Of a stretch of 22,621 nucleotides of DNA, positions 9,030-18,827 are shown one piece after another. The notes beneath the pieces were generated by a model. It had not been told where the DNA came from. It did no database searches and worked only from the letters and a program-made list of their open reading frames with translations. The stretch is from Paramacrobiotus richtersi. Its lineage: Eukaryota; Tardigrada; Eutardigrada; Parachela; Macrobiotidae. A program made the position numbers and the translations under genes. Every line of letters begins with the position of its first letter. Position 1 is the first letter of the stretch. The DNA is taken from positions 1 to 22,621 of the forward strand of contig JAQGAU010000922.1 of assembly GCA_034698045.1 (NCBI GenBank), read 5' to 3'.

Positions 9030-11352
9030 GTGACAAGAGCGAATAAAAATTCCATGCGTAATACAAGCAAAAATAAAAAGAATGTCCACAACGGATAGTA
9101 GATAATATTAAACAAGATGTGCACTTCGGCAAAATTGATATGCTACAAAACAGTCGAATGATTCGACTGCGAATCCGAAAGGATGACTGGAAAAGAAAAA
9201 AACTCGTACAACTAAAACAAACGCAGGAGCAACCGGCAGATGTCATTCAAAGGAAATAATTATCAGAAAAGGTGGTAATAATTCTGAAGAAAAACAAAGA
9301 TGCAATTCTGGAACACTAACAAATAAATGACAATGAAATACAGACATTGCAGTCAATAATTATAAAACAGAAGAATGCGAAAATCCGAAAAAAATTAACG
9401 GAGCCATTTTGGTAGGATCCGCCTGTGTAAGCGTTAAATACAATCCACTTTGAGCTGGGTAGACACGTGCAAAACGTCCTAGAATGATTGCTGCCGGGAA
9501 GATGTACAGCTGCAGCCAATCATGAAGGGCGGGTACGTGCATGTCGTTTAGGTATTCTTCTTTCTTCGAAAACCTACAAAGTGAAACTCGTTAAGGACGT
9601 AGATGCCTGAGTACTCCATGTAGCCAAAAGAACACAAGAGCTGTGTACCTCTTCCTAGATATATACAGTAAAATGTGGACAGAAGGAAGGTATTTTATAA
9701 AGTGATAATGCCTAAAATATATTGTTTTACTATTTTTAATCTTTATGAACTTGTTTAACGAGATTAATCAACAAACGAAATGTCCGTAAGCGTATTATTT
9801 AGAACCTTTATGAAAATGTGTGACATATTGCAGATAAAATCCATAATCACACAGCAAATACAGTAAATTGAGTAAACCACAGTAACCACACAGAGCGCAT
9901 GCGTTAAAATTAAAACATAAAATAAAAAGTTATAAAATAGCATACTTTTACTTTTGTAAAGTGTTTTCTATGTTTTACCAAGTTAACATTAGGCCGGCAC
10001 TTTATCGCAATTTGCCTTATGGTATTAAGCATATTTTGCCAAAACTGGCAAGGTGAAACGTACTGATCTTAAATTAATTAAACCGAAGTTACAGATTACA
10101 ATGATCATAGAGTCAATCGCATTATAAATTATGCCAATGCATTTGAGATGTCCTGTAATCTATACTAGTGAGGGTTAGGATTGCTACTGGTGAGTTAATA
10201 TTACCGATTTTGTGGGGAATTTTTGACACATTTTCCACAGCATTTCTTATCATCTTGCGACCGGCTAACTCTGCGCATCTTAGGATTGGTCACACTCCAC
10301 CCGCGGTTACCGCCTGCCCGCTTGCATCCGGTCTATGGAAATCCATAAGACCCAAAACACACTGATCCCCATAATCTCATCTGCATTGCCCTCAAACCGA
10401 ACACTCCCACACGGTTGGACACGCTCCAGTAGGCCGAGAACTCCAGTGTAAGCTGGCCGGGAATGGGTGGATTACGACAACATGGTCGATCGCATCAAAG
10501 CAATCAGTAAAATTCCGGTAGACCATAATGTTATCCGTACTCCTTGTTGTCAGCTGGGAAATGGTTGTATACGAGCCGGCAATATGCTTGATTGGCAATG
10601 TGAATCCCGGTAGACAGCGTTCTCCGTCGCAGTGAATTGTGCTGAAAGGCGCCCATGCCGACAATGACCCGCACAGGCGCCCATGAACGTCTCCCGAATG
10701 GCCCGCGGGATATGCAAAGACGGGATGGAACAAAGAGGAGGACTACACATGGTGGGTTCTGGCATCGCATCTAGTTGGACCGTCTGGAAAAATGTGGGAG
10801 ATAGAATGGAACTGGAAATACTGTCATAGATAAGCGTATTTTGTCGTAATTTCCATGTGCAGATGTATAGACAGTGTTGGAGATGTAAAGCGAAGTGAAC
10901 ATACATAGAACTAGCAGAACATACAATGTGCTGTTGTTCTTCTTCCGCATCTGTGTTAATTGCATGACATACTAAATGTTTTTGTTTCGTAATAATCTTA
11001 TCGTTTGGAGACGTGTTTTGCTCCACATAACAGACAGCTTGCGCTCGTTGTTCGTTTTCGCTTTCTCTTGTTTAGCGCTGTGAAAGCGCATATCGTTCTA
11101 AATAATATACCATAATTCGCATAGTCAATCATTCTACATTCAAGACGTGTAGCACATAGTTCCGTCGGTCTCCAACACATTTAATTGCTATACTGAAGTG
11201 TACTGCCGCCAGAATTAGCTGATTATAATGACCCCGCTGTTTGCCGGCCATGACCTTGCAAGCGCCGCATCGAATCCAGTCCGCACTATGCCCTAGTTCC
11301 TCTGTGCCTTTTTCAACAGATCAGTCTGCAGATATGCTTGAAGGTTAGCAAC
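9030..11352. repeat. Duplicated spacer, copy 1 (before gene 2)
   Basis: No convincing gene. The block is collinear with 13540-15790 and in part with 20040-22196. Shared words include TATGCTACAAAACA (9139), CGTGCAAAAC (9465), TCGAAAACCTACAA (9567), TGTCCGTAAG (9781), GAAAATGTGTGACATA (9811) and CTTCTTCCGCATCTG (10938). On the minus strand at about 10947 a frame starts MRKKNNSTLYVLLVLCMFTS, which looks like a signal peptide; copy 2 has a similar start, but the frames then diverge. A 60-codon minus frame at 9542-9360 is not kept in the other copies. The block looks like duplicated intergenic DNA, perhaps with remains of a minus-strand gene. Confidence 0.6.
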
Positions 11353-11398
11353 AGTTCTTTTGTTCGCAATACAAACAACGTTGTTGAACAGTCTCTTC
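11353..11398 (+). promoter_or_regulatory. Conserved upstream element of gene 2 (putative promoter/start region)
   Basis: AGTTCTTTTGTTCGCAATAC then GTTGTTGAACAGTCTCTTC, ending about 95 nt before the ATG. Genes 3, 4 and 5 have the same two boxes at nearly the same distance. The A/T-rich box followed by a GAACAGTCT box could be a core promoter and initiator, but this rests only on conservation and position. Confidence 0.45.
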
Positions 11399-11492
11399 CC
11401 TTGCATCTTTCATTTTGCTAGATCTCAAGTCAAATCCTAGTTGACTTTTCAAGCCCTTAATTTTTCCTCCATTCGCTCACAATCCGTCCGCG

Positions 11493-13159
11493 ATGGCCAA
11501 GGTCACCATCGCACTGCTCATCGTTCTGAACCATCTCCTGCAGTCGGACAGCCAATTCCCGATTTTCATGCCGTTACCACTGGGGCGGTTCCATTTTGTT
11601 ACTTCTTTCCCAAACAGTGGAATCCCGTCGTCAGTGACAACACCTCAAATCCCGGTCCCATTTGCTTTCTTCGATCGGCCTCGGCTGGATACATCGGTGC
11701 CCGCCGGAGTGGATGCTGCCAGCATCAAAGCGCAAGGGGATGCCAACCTGGCGTTTATTAGAGCTTGCCCGCGTGAGATGAGGTTGGCTTGGCTGAAATG
11801 CCCGTGTGCCCATCCAGGCGGCCGCTGTGCTGATCAGTATTCTGTCTGTTCGTTGGAAAATAAATGCGTGTGCAATGGGAAACTTGGCTATCCCAATCGT
11901 CCAGGAACAAAGTGCATACTTTACGTGACCAGGTAGGTATAATTATAAGAGATTTCCTTATAACTTACGTGTTCTGCCCGACTTTACGACGATGTCAAAT
12001 AACGCTAAATATATACATTGTATATATTATTTATATACCTAGTTCTACAGATATGTATTGCAGTACCACGAGAACCCCGACTACAACCACAACCGCGACC
12101 ACTAAGACACCGGCAACCCCAACCAAGGCACCGACGACGACACTGGAAATTACAACGTGGAAAACCAGCACCATTACAACAGTGCTAACCGACACCAGTA
12201 CAACAACCGGCACCAGTACCACAACCAGTACCAGTACCAAACCGATACCAGTACCACAACCGGACCACTACCACAACCGGGACCAGTACCACAACCACTA
12301 CCAGTACAACAGCCACGACTGTATCCACGACGCCCACGCCTACGTCGAAAATTAGTATGTTATGTTGGCTCTCGTCAGCTTGCATTTAAAAGCTGCCTAC
12401 GTACCTATACAAATTAAATGCACTCGGTTCGACGGTATTTACTCGTATGATACGAGTCATATCACAAACGAAACGTTTTTTCTCTACAGTATGCTCTGGT
12501 TTCGCCAATCCTCCTGTTCCTGTTGTCACGCTCGCCATAACGGCCATCATCGAAATCACATCCCAAGGTTATGGCCTCTACACTAATTGTTATTACGCCT
12601 TTCAGCCACCCTCCACGAAAAGCATCAAGGTACGCTATTTCACGATAAAGCTTCTCTGGTACGGCGTTACCACTTCATAGCCATTTATTAATGGATGGTC
12701 ATTTACAGATTGAGTTTGTGGACCTAGACATACCGGTAAATATTCTATCGTTGTAATTTGCGCTCTGTTTTCCTCGGTGATGGCAAAGCTTATTGGTTGT
12801 ATGTGCTTCGTAGAGTACTGTCACTGGGAGCTGCTATGGTGGGGTGTTTAGTAGTCAATTTCCAGATGATTACTGCAACACAATTCCCCCGCCGCCAAGT
12901 ATCACCCTCGCTATTGATGAGGTGCTCGTAAGTTGCAAATTATTTCTATGATCTGAATCTTTGCTGTCCTCGGTGGTTGGTAATCTTATAGGTTGTTTAT
13001 GCTTCGTAGAGTACGTTCGATCTCAGCACCTGCGATTATGGGGTACGACAATGCACCGACACTGCCAACTCTGCTTTCACCGGTCTTTTTATCACTATTG
13101 ATCCCGGTTCGGCTGCTTCCGGTCCGTCCAAAGCCAAACTCGGAATTACCGTAGTTTAA
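11493..13159 (+). CDS. Gene 2: Cys-motif / mucin / CUB-like family member with a frameshift in the mucin exon
   Basis: Exons: 11493-11932, 12064-12354, 12490-12629, 12709-12735, 12814-12927, 13010-13159 (TAA). Exon 1 codes a signal peptide (MAKVTIALLIVLNHLLQSDS), a Phe/Pro segment with FDRPRLDTSVPAGVDAAS, and the complete eight-cysteine motif including CPCAHPGGRCAD. Exon 2 is Thr/Ser-rich, but the Thr frame changes at about 12240 and again near 12262, net one base out of phase. Read as printed, the frame enters exon 3 wrongly and stops at 12584-12586. Exons 3-6 are open in their own frame and phases: ICSG...ITSQGYGLYTN, IEFVDLDIP, two exon-5-type segments, and GLFITIDPGSAASGPSK...ITVV. Either the gene is recently broken or the base call at this simple repeat is wrong. 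Retaining intron 1 would give a secreted protein of 147 aa with a stop at the exon edge. Confidence 0.7.
12180..12330 (+). repeat. ACC/AGT/ACA trinucleotide-type repeat in gene 2 exon 2
   Basis: Interrupted runs of ACCAGTACCACAACC-type units encode Thr-Ser repeats. Two one-base losses relative to the repeat pattern explain the frame switches. The opposite strand therefore gives artificial Val-rich open frames. Such tracts slip easily, which fits the different mucin lengths in the paralogues (about 50 codons in gene 1, 80 in gene 3, 97 in gene 2). Confidence 0.7.
12814..13159 (+). other. Exon 5 duplication and exon 5/6 fusion in gene 2
   Basis: Two exon-5-type segments follow each other, each preceded by TGCTTCGTAG. 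The first (12814-12927) ends at a good GTAAGT donor. The second starts STFDLSTCDYGV like exon 5 of gene 4, then runs directly into the exon 6 sequence LFITIDPGSAASGPS with no intron. Comparison with gene 4 places a deletion from within exon 5 to just inside exon 6, with breakpoints in TTTAT microhomology. The fused 150-nt exon is open in phase 0. Confidence 0.75.
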
Positions 13160-13250
13160 CCAGCGTCAGATTCAATTTGACAAATTGTGCTTTGTAAATG
13201 CAGCTGTCAGGCATTTAATATGTACTAGTAGTAGTTTACAATATAGAAGT

Positions 13251-13280
13251 TTTGTTTTGCATCATCAATACCTTGTTTTA
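13251..13280 (+). promoter_or_regulatory. Conserved 3'-flank motif, gene 2
   Basis: TTTGTTTTGCATCATCAATA then CCTTGTTTTAC begins about 92 nt after the stop. It matches the flanks of genes 1 and 4 almost base for base, in a region otherwise diverged. Confidence 0.4.
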
Positions 13281-13539
13281 CAATTTACAAAACGCAGTTG
13301 CTAGTTCCGCAGTAAACGTGATCATTAGCAGTTTCTGTTCGACTTTTGTTCTTGTGCGTTTCTAAACGGGATTTTGCCACCGAGAAATGTAGATTTTTTT
13401 CCCTCATCGATCCGGAAGTTGATGGGCTAAATCATCGTAATAATTATTATTATATCAGTGTGGTTTTCTGATCGATAAATTGACTATACAAGCACTGGTT
13501 ATTCGTTCGAGATGATAAACTGGATTATTTTCCAAACTG

Positions 13540-15790
13540 ATGAAAGAATTACATAATACGGTCAAATGCCACAATATTAGTGGCTTAGAAAAAGAAAATC
13601 AGATAGAAAACTGGATAAAAAGATTGACACAGAAAATGAATATTAATCACTATTTTTTCAATAAAAAGTAAATTATTTTTGCGACATGGAAACGATCAAC
13701 GAACATGAGCAATAACCAAATAAAATACACAGCCGATAACGGTTCATACATTATTGTATAAAATGGAGACATAACCAGATACATGCTACAAAACAACGGA
13801 ATTCGACCGAAAGGCTGGAAGAGAAAAATCTCCCAAAAACAGGAATCAAATGTATGAATAAACCTAATTATCACAAAATTATAAATCAGCTGTATGTTTA
13901 AAATATTTCACGCTTTTGCTCGGTATCCGTCCGGCGCAACGCAGACTGCACAGCGTTATATCGTTGTATGAAAAGGAATAAGTATTCTTCCACATGGAGA
14001 AACTTCAGTTTGAGAATTTCCGGTATTTGATCAGCGTTGACTACATCGCTGATCCAGTGCATAGTGAATTGGCCGTACGCACGTGCAAAACTCCAGGAAC
14101 GATGGTTGCAGCGGGGGCATACAGGAAAACCTACCGCACGACGGCGGGTACGTGTCGTTTGTTCGAAAACCTACAACACGGTATGTACGTCAACCGAAAA
14201 GCTGTTGTAACTCTTGCTAAGTAAAGCAGACGGAAAGAAACTATTTTATATTATAACATTTTCTAAAATGTTTTCCTAATATTCAGAATATTTATGACCT
14301 TATTTAATCAGATTAAATCTCGAAGCTCGAAGAAGCAGATAAAACAACATCAGATTAATCACCGAGCGATACGGATAATTGTCCGTAAGTATGTTACCTA
14401 GAACCTTATGAAAATGTGTGACATAGGTAATGGAGACTCAATCAATAAACAAACGACAAATGCACTAATTGACTGACATTAAGTAGAACTCAATAGACAT
14501 GCGTTAAAACTAAAGAATGAAATGAAAAGTTTCAAAATACCATACTTTTACATTTGTACAGAGTTTATGTTTTCTACCAAATTCCTATTAAGCTAAAATT
14601 AGCCCGGAAATTTATGGTAACTTCCTTTCTAGTATTTAGTACTTACCATAATTAATCAGGTAAAACTGATTTTAAATTAATTAGGCTGAGGTTATAGTTT
14701 GTTATGAACATGCAGCTAATTACATTTTAATCCAGGTTAGAACTGCAGTTCCTCGATAGACAAGTTAGAGTTATAGGACTACTGATATAATAATGTTATT
14801 AAATTTTTTCTGACTATGTTACCATTTCTTATCATCCTCCGGCCGGTTGACCTTGCGTATCTTCTCGTTCGTCGATCATAATCTACCCGGTGACCGCCTC
14901 CATCGGTGCCGCGATCTATTGGAGTACCCCCAACACCGCAAAAACATTGATCCATGTATCCTCATCCGGTTCCCAACACAACCGAATACTCTCACAATCG
15001 GCTACGCCCCAATGGAAGAACTCCAGTATCAGCTGGGTCTGGTTGTAATACGAGTCGATATTATGGTCGCACGGCAGCAAATCCCTGCAGACAGCGTTCT
15101 CGACGCCGCAATGGCGCTCTGGTGAATTGTACTGTTGAAGGCGATCATCCCGAAAATGACTGGGACACCGCATGCGCACAAGCGTCTCCCGGATGGCCAC
15201 CCTGTCGTACGTTGCCGGGACGGGAAGGGACAAAGGGAGCCCAGAGGATGGTTCACTGGGGGTCGCATCTGATTGGTTGAATGTTCGGGGAAATTTTCGA
15301 ATACCGCTATAGAAGCGTATGCGCCGTAATCTCGATATCTGGTCATAAAGCCACTGAATAAAGAAAAGGCTTGGAAAAATTTTGGAGAATTAGAAAAAGT
15401 GTACATACAGAAAACCAGCAAAACATGCAATGGGCTGTTGTTCTTCTTCTTCCGCATCTGCGTTAATGCATGACAAATTAAGTGCCATTGTTTTGAACAT
15501 GTGATGCGCTCCAAATTCGCTTGCGCTGCAATTAAATCACCGCTTGCATTGTTTCGTCTAACGTCCTCATTAAAGAAGCGGGCGCATATTGTTCTAAATA
15601 GCAACATCGACAATCAGTATCCACTGACACCTACTGTATCGAGTTTCCACCACATTTATCGTCTGCTACTGAAGTGCTACACACGGCCGCCAAGTTATAA
15701 GCCAACGACATCGCTTATTGCTGGCCTCGCATCAGATCCGATCCGCATGCACTAGTTCTGCATTTTTGTCAACAACCAGATGTGCCTTAG
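13540..15790. repeat. Duplicated spacer, copy 2 (before gene 3)
   Basis: Collinear with the spacer before gene 2 at an offset of about 4.5-4.6 kb. Shared landmarks are ATGCTACAAAACAA (13783), ACGTGCAAAAC (14079), TCGAAAACCTACAA (14163), TGTCCGTAAG (14380), GAAAATGTGTGACATA (14410), CTTATCATCCTCCGGCCGGT (14828) and CTTCTTCCGCATCTGCGTTA (15445). A frame open from 13994 to 14224 on the + strand is not preserved in the copies at 9464 or 20800, so it is not called. No gene is supported. Confidence 0.6.
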
Positions 15791-15838
15791 GGTTCTTTTG
15801 TTTGGAATAGAAAAAGCCCTGTTGAACACTGTCCTCAT
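15791..15838 (+). promoter_or_regulatory. Conserved upstream element of gene 3
   Basis: GGTTCTTTTGTTTGGAATAG, a short A-rich run, then GTTGAACACTGTCCTCATG, ending about 104 nt before the ATG. It is nearly identical to the element before gene 5 and recognisable before genes 2 and 4. Confidence 0.45.
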
Positions 15839-15941
15839 GCTCACTGGCAATCTGTTTTTTTCCTGCTGTATGAACGTTAAAAGTTAAAGAAGTTAGTTAA
15901 CTTCGTCTTAAGCCCCTAACCTTTACCACTTCGCAGGAATA

Positions 15942-17759
15942 ATGCCGTCCGCGATGCGACAGATGACCATAATTCTAATGCTCTTTTTAAATCATCTTCT
16001 GCAGTCTCGCAGTCAAGGCCCGATGTTCCTTTCGCTGCCGTTGGGGCAATTTCGTTTTCTTACCCCCTTTCCAAACGGTGGAATCCCATCGCCAGTGACA
16101 GCAACTCAATCTCCGGTCCTACTCGCTTTCTTCGACCGACCTCGGCTGGATACATCGGTGCCCGCCGGAGTTGATGCTGCTAGCATCAAAGCGCAAGGTG
16201 ATGCCGTCAAGGCATTTATCAACGCTTGCCCGAGCGAAATGAGGTTGGCTTGGTTGAAATGCCCGTGCGCCCATCCCGGTGGCCGTTGTGCTGATCCGTA
16301 TTCCGTCTGCTCGCTGGAAAATAATTGTGCGTGTGCAATGGGAAACTTGGCTATTCCAATCGTTCAGGAACGAACTGCATTCCCTACGTGGCAAGGTAGG
16401 CGTAAAGAGTGTAGGCGTAAATAGGGTATAATCGTTATTCAACTTATTCTGCTGACTTTACGACGATTTCAAATAATTTACGCGTTACTTTCGCACATTT
16501 CGGTTTTCATGGTCCATGCCCTTCCTGTGCACTATAATGTTGATCAAAAGTTCAGTAAATAATAAACCTACAGGATTATCCTGTATTCCTTTAGTTCCTT
16601 CTGAGTACCCGCTCCCGCGTGTGTAGAGAAGTGGCTGATGCGGCTGCCGTAGGGATCTATCAGTGTGTTGTAATTTATATTCATGTAAATTGTAAAGCGC
16701 TCGATCGCGAAGCAGCTCATGTGTTCTGCATTATATTTTAGTACCACGAAAACTCCAACTACAAGTACCGCGACCATTACGACACCGACAACCCCTGCCA
16801 CGACACCGACGACTACACTGGCAACCACAACGAGGACGTTTACCAGTACCAGTACAACAACCGGTACCACTACAACAACCAGTACCAGTACAACAACGTT
16901 AACCAGTACGAGCACGAGTACCAGTACGAGCACGAGCACCAGTACAGCACCCACGACTCCCTTGCCTACGAAACAGATTAGTATGTGGCCGCATACGTGT
17001 ATAAATGCCCTCGTATAGATACGTACAGTATATAAATTATAAATGTACTCGTATCACAATTCCCAAGCAAACCCGTTTTTTTCTGCTGCCTGCGCTGGTC
17101 CTCTTACTGGCGTTCCTCCTGTTGACCTTCTCACAATAACGGACATCATCGACATCACATCTGACGGCTATGCCACCCCCACATCAAGCACTGCTGTTTG
17201 TGGGTACCAATATCAGCCACCTCCTGGGAAAAGTGTGAAGGTACGCTATGGCGTGATAAAACTTCTCCGTTACCAGTCGATAACCAGATGATAACGTTAA
17301 GCATTGCAGATTGAGTTTGTGGATCTGGACATACCGGTAAATATATTCAGGTCATGATATATGTAGCAAAGCGTATGTATAAACATGGTTATTAGCATGG
17401 TATGGTAATTTGCATTCGAGGTCTGTTTTCACGGAAATTGGAAATCTTATTAGATGTTCGTACCTCGTAGAATACTCCAGGTAGCCCGGCCGGGGTTTGC
17501 GGTCACGGGGTGTCCCTTTCTGGCGCTGTAGCTGCAGTGACCTACTGCAACGCAAATAGCCCGGGGCCGGGTATCACTGGCGCTATGGGTCTGACGATGG
17601 TGAGTGTCAATTAATTTAATTTGGGTCTGCGGCTCTTGTCTCAGTATGCATGTCCACCCTGCTTTACCCGTCTTTTTATAGAACATACTTATCAATCATA
17701 ATCCCGGTCCTGGAGCTCCGGTCGCCCTCAAATTCAAACTCAGGATTACCTTAGTTTAA
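15942..17759 (+). pseudogene. Gene 3: CUB-like family member with exon 1 frameshift and lost exon 3 acceptor
   Basis: Exon equivalents: 15942-16395, 16742-16980, 17089-17240, 17310-17336, 17471-17599, 17682-17759 (TAA). Exon 1 has a signal peptide (IILMLFLNHLLQSRSQ) and the Cys motif up to SLENN. A two-base expansion in a TGTGCGTGTGC run (about 16327) then shifts the frame, so the last CVC and C are not read as such. Read as spliced, the frame stops at 16900-16902 in exon 2; if intron 1 is kept it stops after 160 aa. The exon 3 acceptor, CTACAG in genes 1 and 2, reads CTGCTG here. The coding frames of exons 2-6 are otherwise intact: long TSTSTS mucin, DIIDITSDGYATP, IEFVDLDIP, VTYCNANS, FKLRITLV. 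Two independent lesions argue for a pseudogene, unless the sequence has errors. Confidence 0.7.
16836..16960 (+). repeat. ACC-AGT / ACG-AGC repeat in gene 3 exon 2
   Basis: Runs of ACCAGT, ACAACA and ACGAGC units code alternating Thr and Ser (TSTSTSTSTSTS). Unlike gene 2, one frame is kept over the whole exon, and exon phases 2 in and 1 out match gene 1. Confidence 0.7.
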
Positions 17760-18098
17760 GATGGCTGTGTCGTTAAGTGTGTGCTGTACTTTGTAATGCA
17801 GCTATGACGCTTTGAATACTGCCATTATTATACTGGACCTGTTATGTATAGCTGTACAGTACTGTGTTGGATACACATACAGATGTGAAAACCATTGTTA
17901 TTAGTTGATATTGTCAATTGATGAAGATAATTATTGCACTGCGCATGCAGAATGAATTGTCACAGTCTAACGAGCGACCAGGAATCGAACGACAGCAAGC
18001 TTACATTAAATTTTAATAAATTATTTAAGATTTTTATGTATTTGTACGCTAACATTATTATTACTAATACAATACAAATAATAACAATACAGTATTAC
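17760..18098. other. Short spacer after gene 3
   Basis: No gene. The first 80 nt resemble the 3' flank of the truncated relic (TTGTAATGCAGCTATGACGCTTTGAATAC; then TTATTATACTGGACCTGTT). The CATCATCAATAC motif is missing here. The rest is AT-rich with short ATTATT and ATAATA runs near 18052-18082. The long duplicated spacer found before genes 2, 3 and 5 is absent, so genes 3 and 4 are only about 1.07 kb apart. Confidence 0.5.
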
Positions 18099-18413
18099 TT
18101 AATTAATTACTAAATATGAAACAACTTGTCTTCGACGTTTGCGACCACGCCCATCGCCGGGTGATGGTAGAATTAAGCAGATCACTGGCCATATCTGACA
18201 ACCGAAACGTTGAAATTTCAGCGTTTTGGTTCTTTTAAACGAGCCAGCAATAGCCGACCCGGACACGGCGGACAGGCTTTTCGATGTCAAATAAATCACT
18301 TCTAAATAACTGCACAAACATACCACTTTCCGTTTCTGCGACGGATTTTTGCTGGAACATAAGCTCGGAGATGTGCTTTGTTCTACACTTGCAGTTGCGT
18401 CGATATTGCTCAT
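18099..18413 (-). CDS. Minus-strand gene B: first exon and fragment of an unrecognised gene
   Basis: The frame is open from the ATG at 18413 to 18099 (104 codons). The first 30 codons (18413-18324) begin MSNIDATASVEQSTSPSL and end QKRKV, a Ser-rich then basic N-terminus. A GTATGT donor follows at once. A matching acceptor, GTTGTCAG, lies at 18195, giving a 129-nt intron. The sequence around that acceptor (RC TTTCGGTTGTCAGATATGGCC) also occurs at about 6340-6375 on the minus strand, next to gene A (RC TTTCTGTTGTCAGCTATGACC). This suggests that A and B share ancestry, but no protein match between them was established. Whether the intron is used or read through is not decided. Gene B is head-to-head with gene 4, whose ATG is 415 nt away. 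Product unknown; possibly a remnant. Confidence 0.35.
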   Translation of the reverse strand: MSNIDATASVEQSTSPSLCSSKNPSQKRKVVCLCSYLEVIYLTSKSLSAVSGSAIAGSFKRTKTLKFQRFGCQIWPVICLILPSPGDGRGRKRRRQVVSYLVIN

Positions 18414-18692
18414 TGTGAGATTAAGCGCACATTGTTCTGAATAATGACATCTTCACTTACTCTACGCATGCAGGTCATGTAATACAGTGCAGCTACTTCT
18501 GTGACCCGTGAGTTTCTGGCAGTTAACTCTCTGCTGCATGAAGTGCAGTGCCGCCAAAATTAGCCAACTACATCGTTTTATGCCGGCCACGATCTTATAT
18601 ATTATGATTACCCGCATAAATTCCAAACCGCATGCAGTACCATAGTTCTAATTCTCTATATTTCTCGAAAACTCAGAGATGCCTATTAAAGG

Positions 18693-18732
18693 GTTAGTTC
18701 TTTTATTAGCAATAATGGTGAACAGTCTCTTC
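18693..18732 (+). promoter_or_regulatory. Conserved upstream element of gene 4
   Basis: GTTAGTTCTTTTATTAGCAA, then GGTGAACAGTCTCTTC, ending about 96 nt before the ATG. The second box is identical over GAACAGTCTCTTC to that before gene 2. Confidence 0.45.
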
Positions 18733-18827
18733 ACTCTCCCAATCTTTTGCAAGATCTGAAGAGTGGACGTTAAACCGAATCTAGCTTCTTTTCTAGTCCC
18801 TAATTTTTCCTCAAATCCCCCGCAATA

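Noticed and set aside
9360-9542. 60-codon minus frame with a hydrophobic stretch (LYIFPAAIILGRF)
   Set aside because: The homologous spacers at 14080 and 20650 do not preserve the frame.
10168-10365. Short + strand frames in the upstream blocks (also 14847-15125, 21273-21554)
   Set aside because: Similarity between copies is at the DNA level only; frames and stops are not shared among the three copies.
12031-12385. Val-rich minus-strand frames (likewise 16568-16954 and 3887-4135)
   Set aside because: They are complements of the Thr-coding ACC/ACA repeats in the mucin exons.
13994-14224. 76-codon + strand frame (MEKLQFENFRYLIS...)
   Set aside because: The matching parts of the other spacers (9464-9600, 20800) do not keep it open, and no family was recognised.
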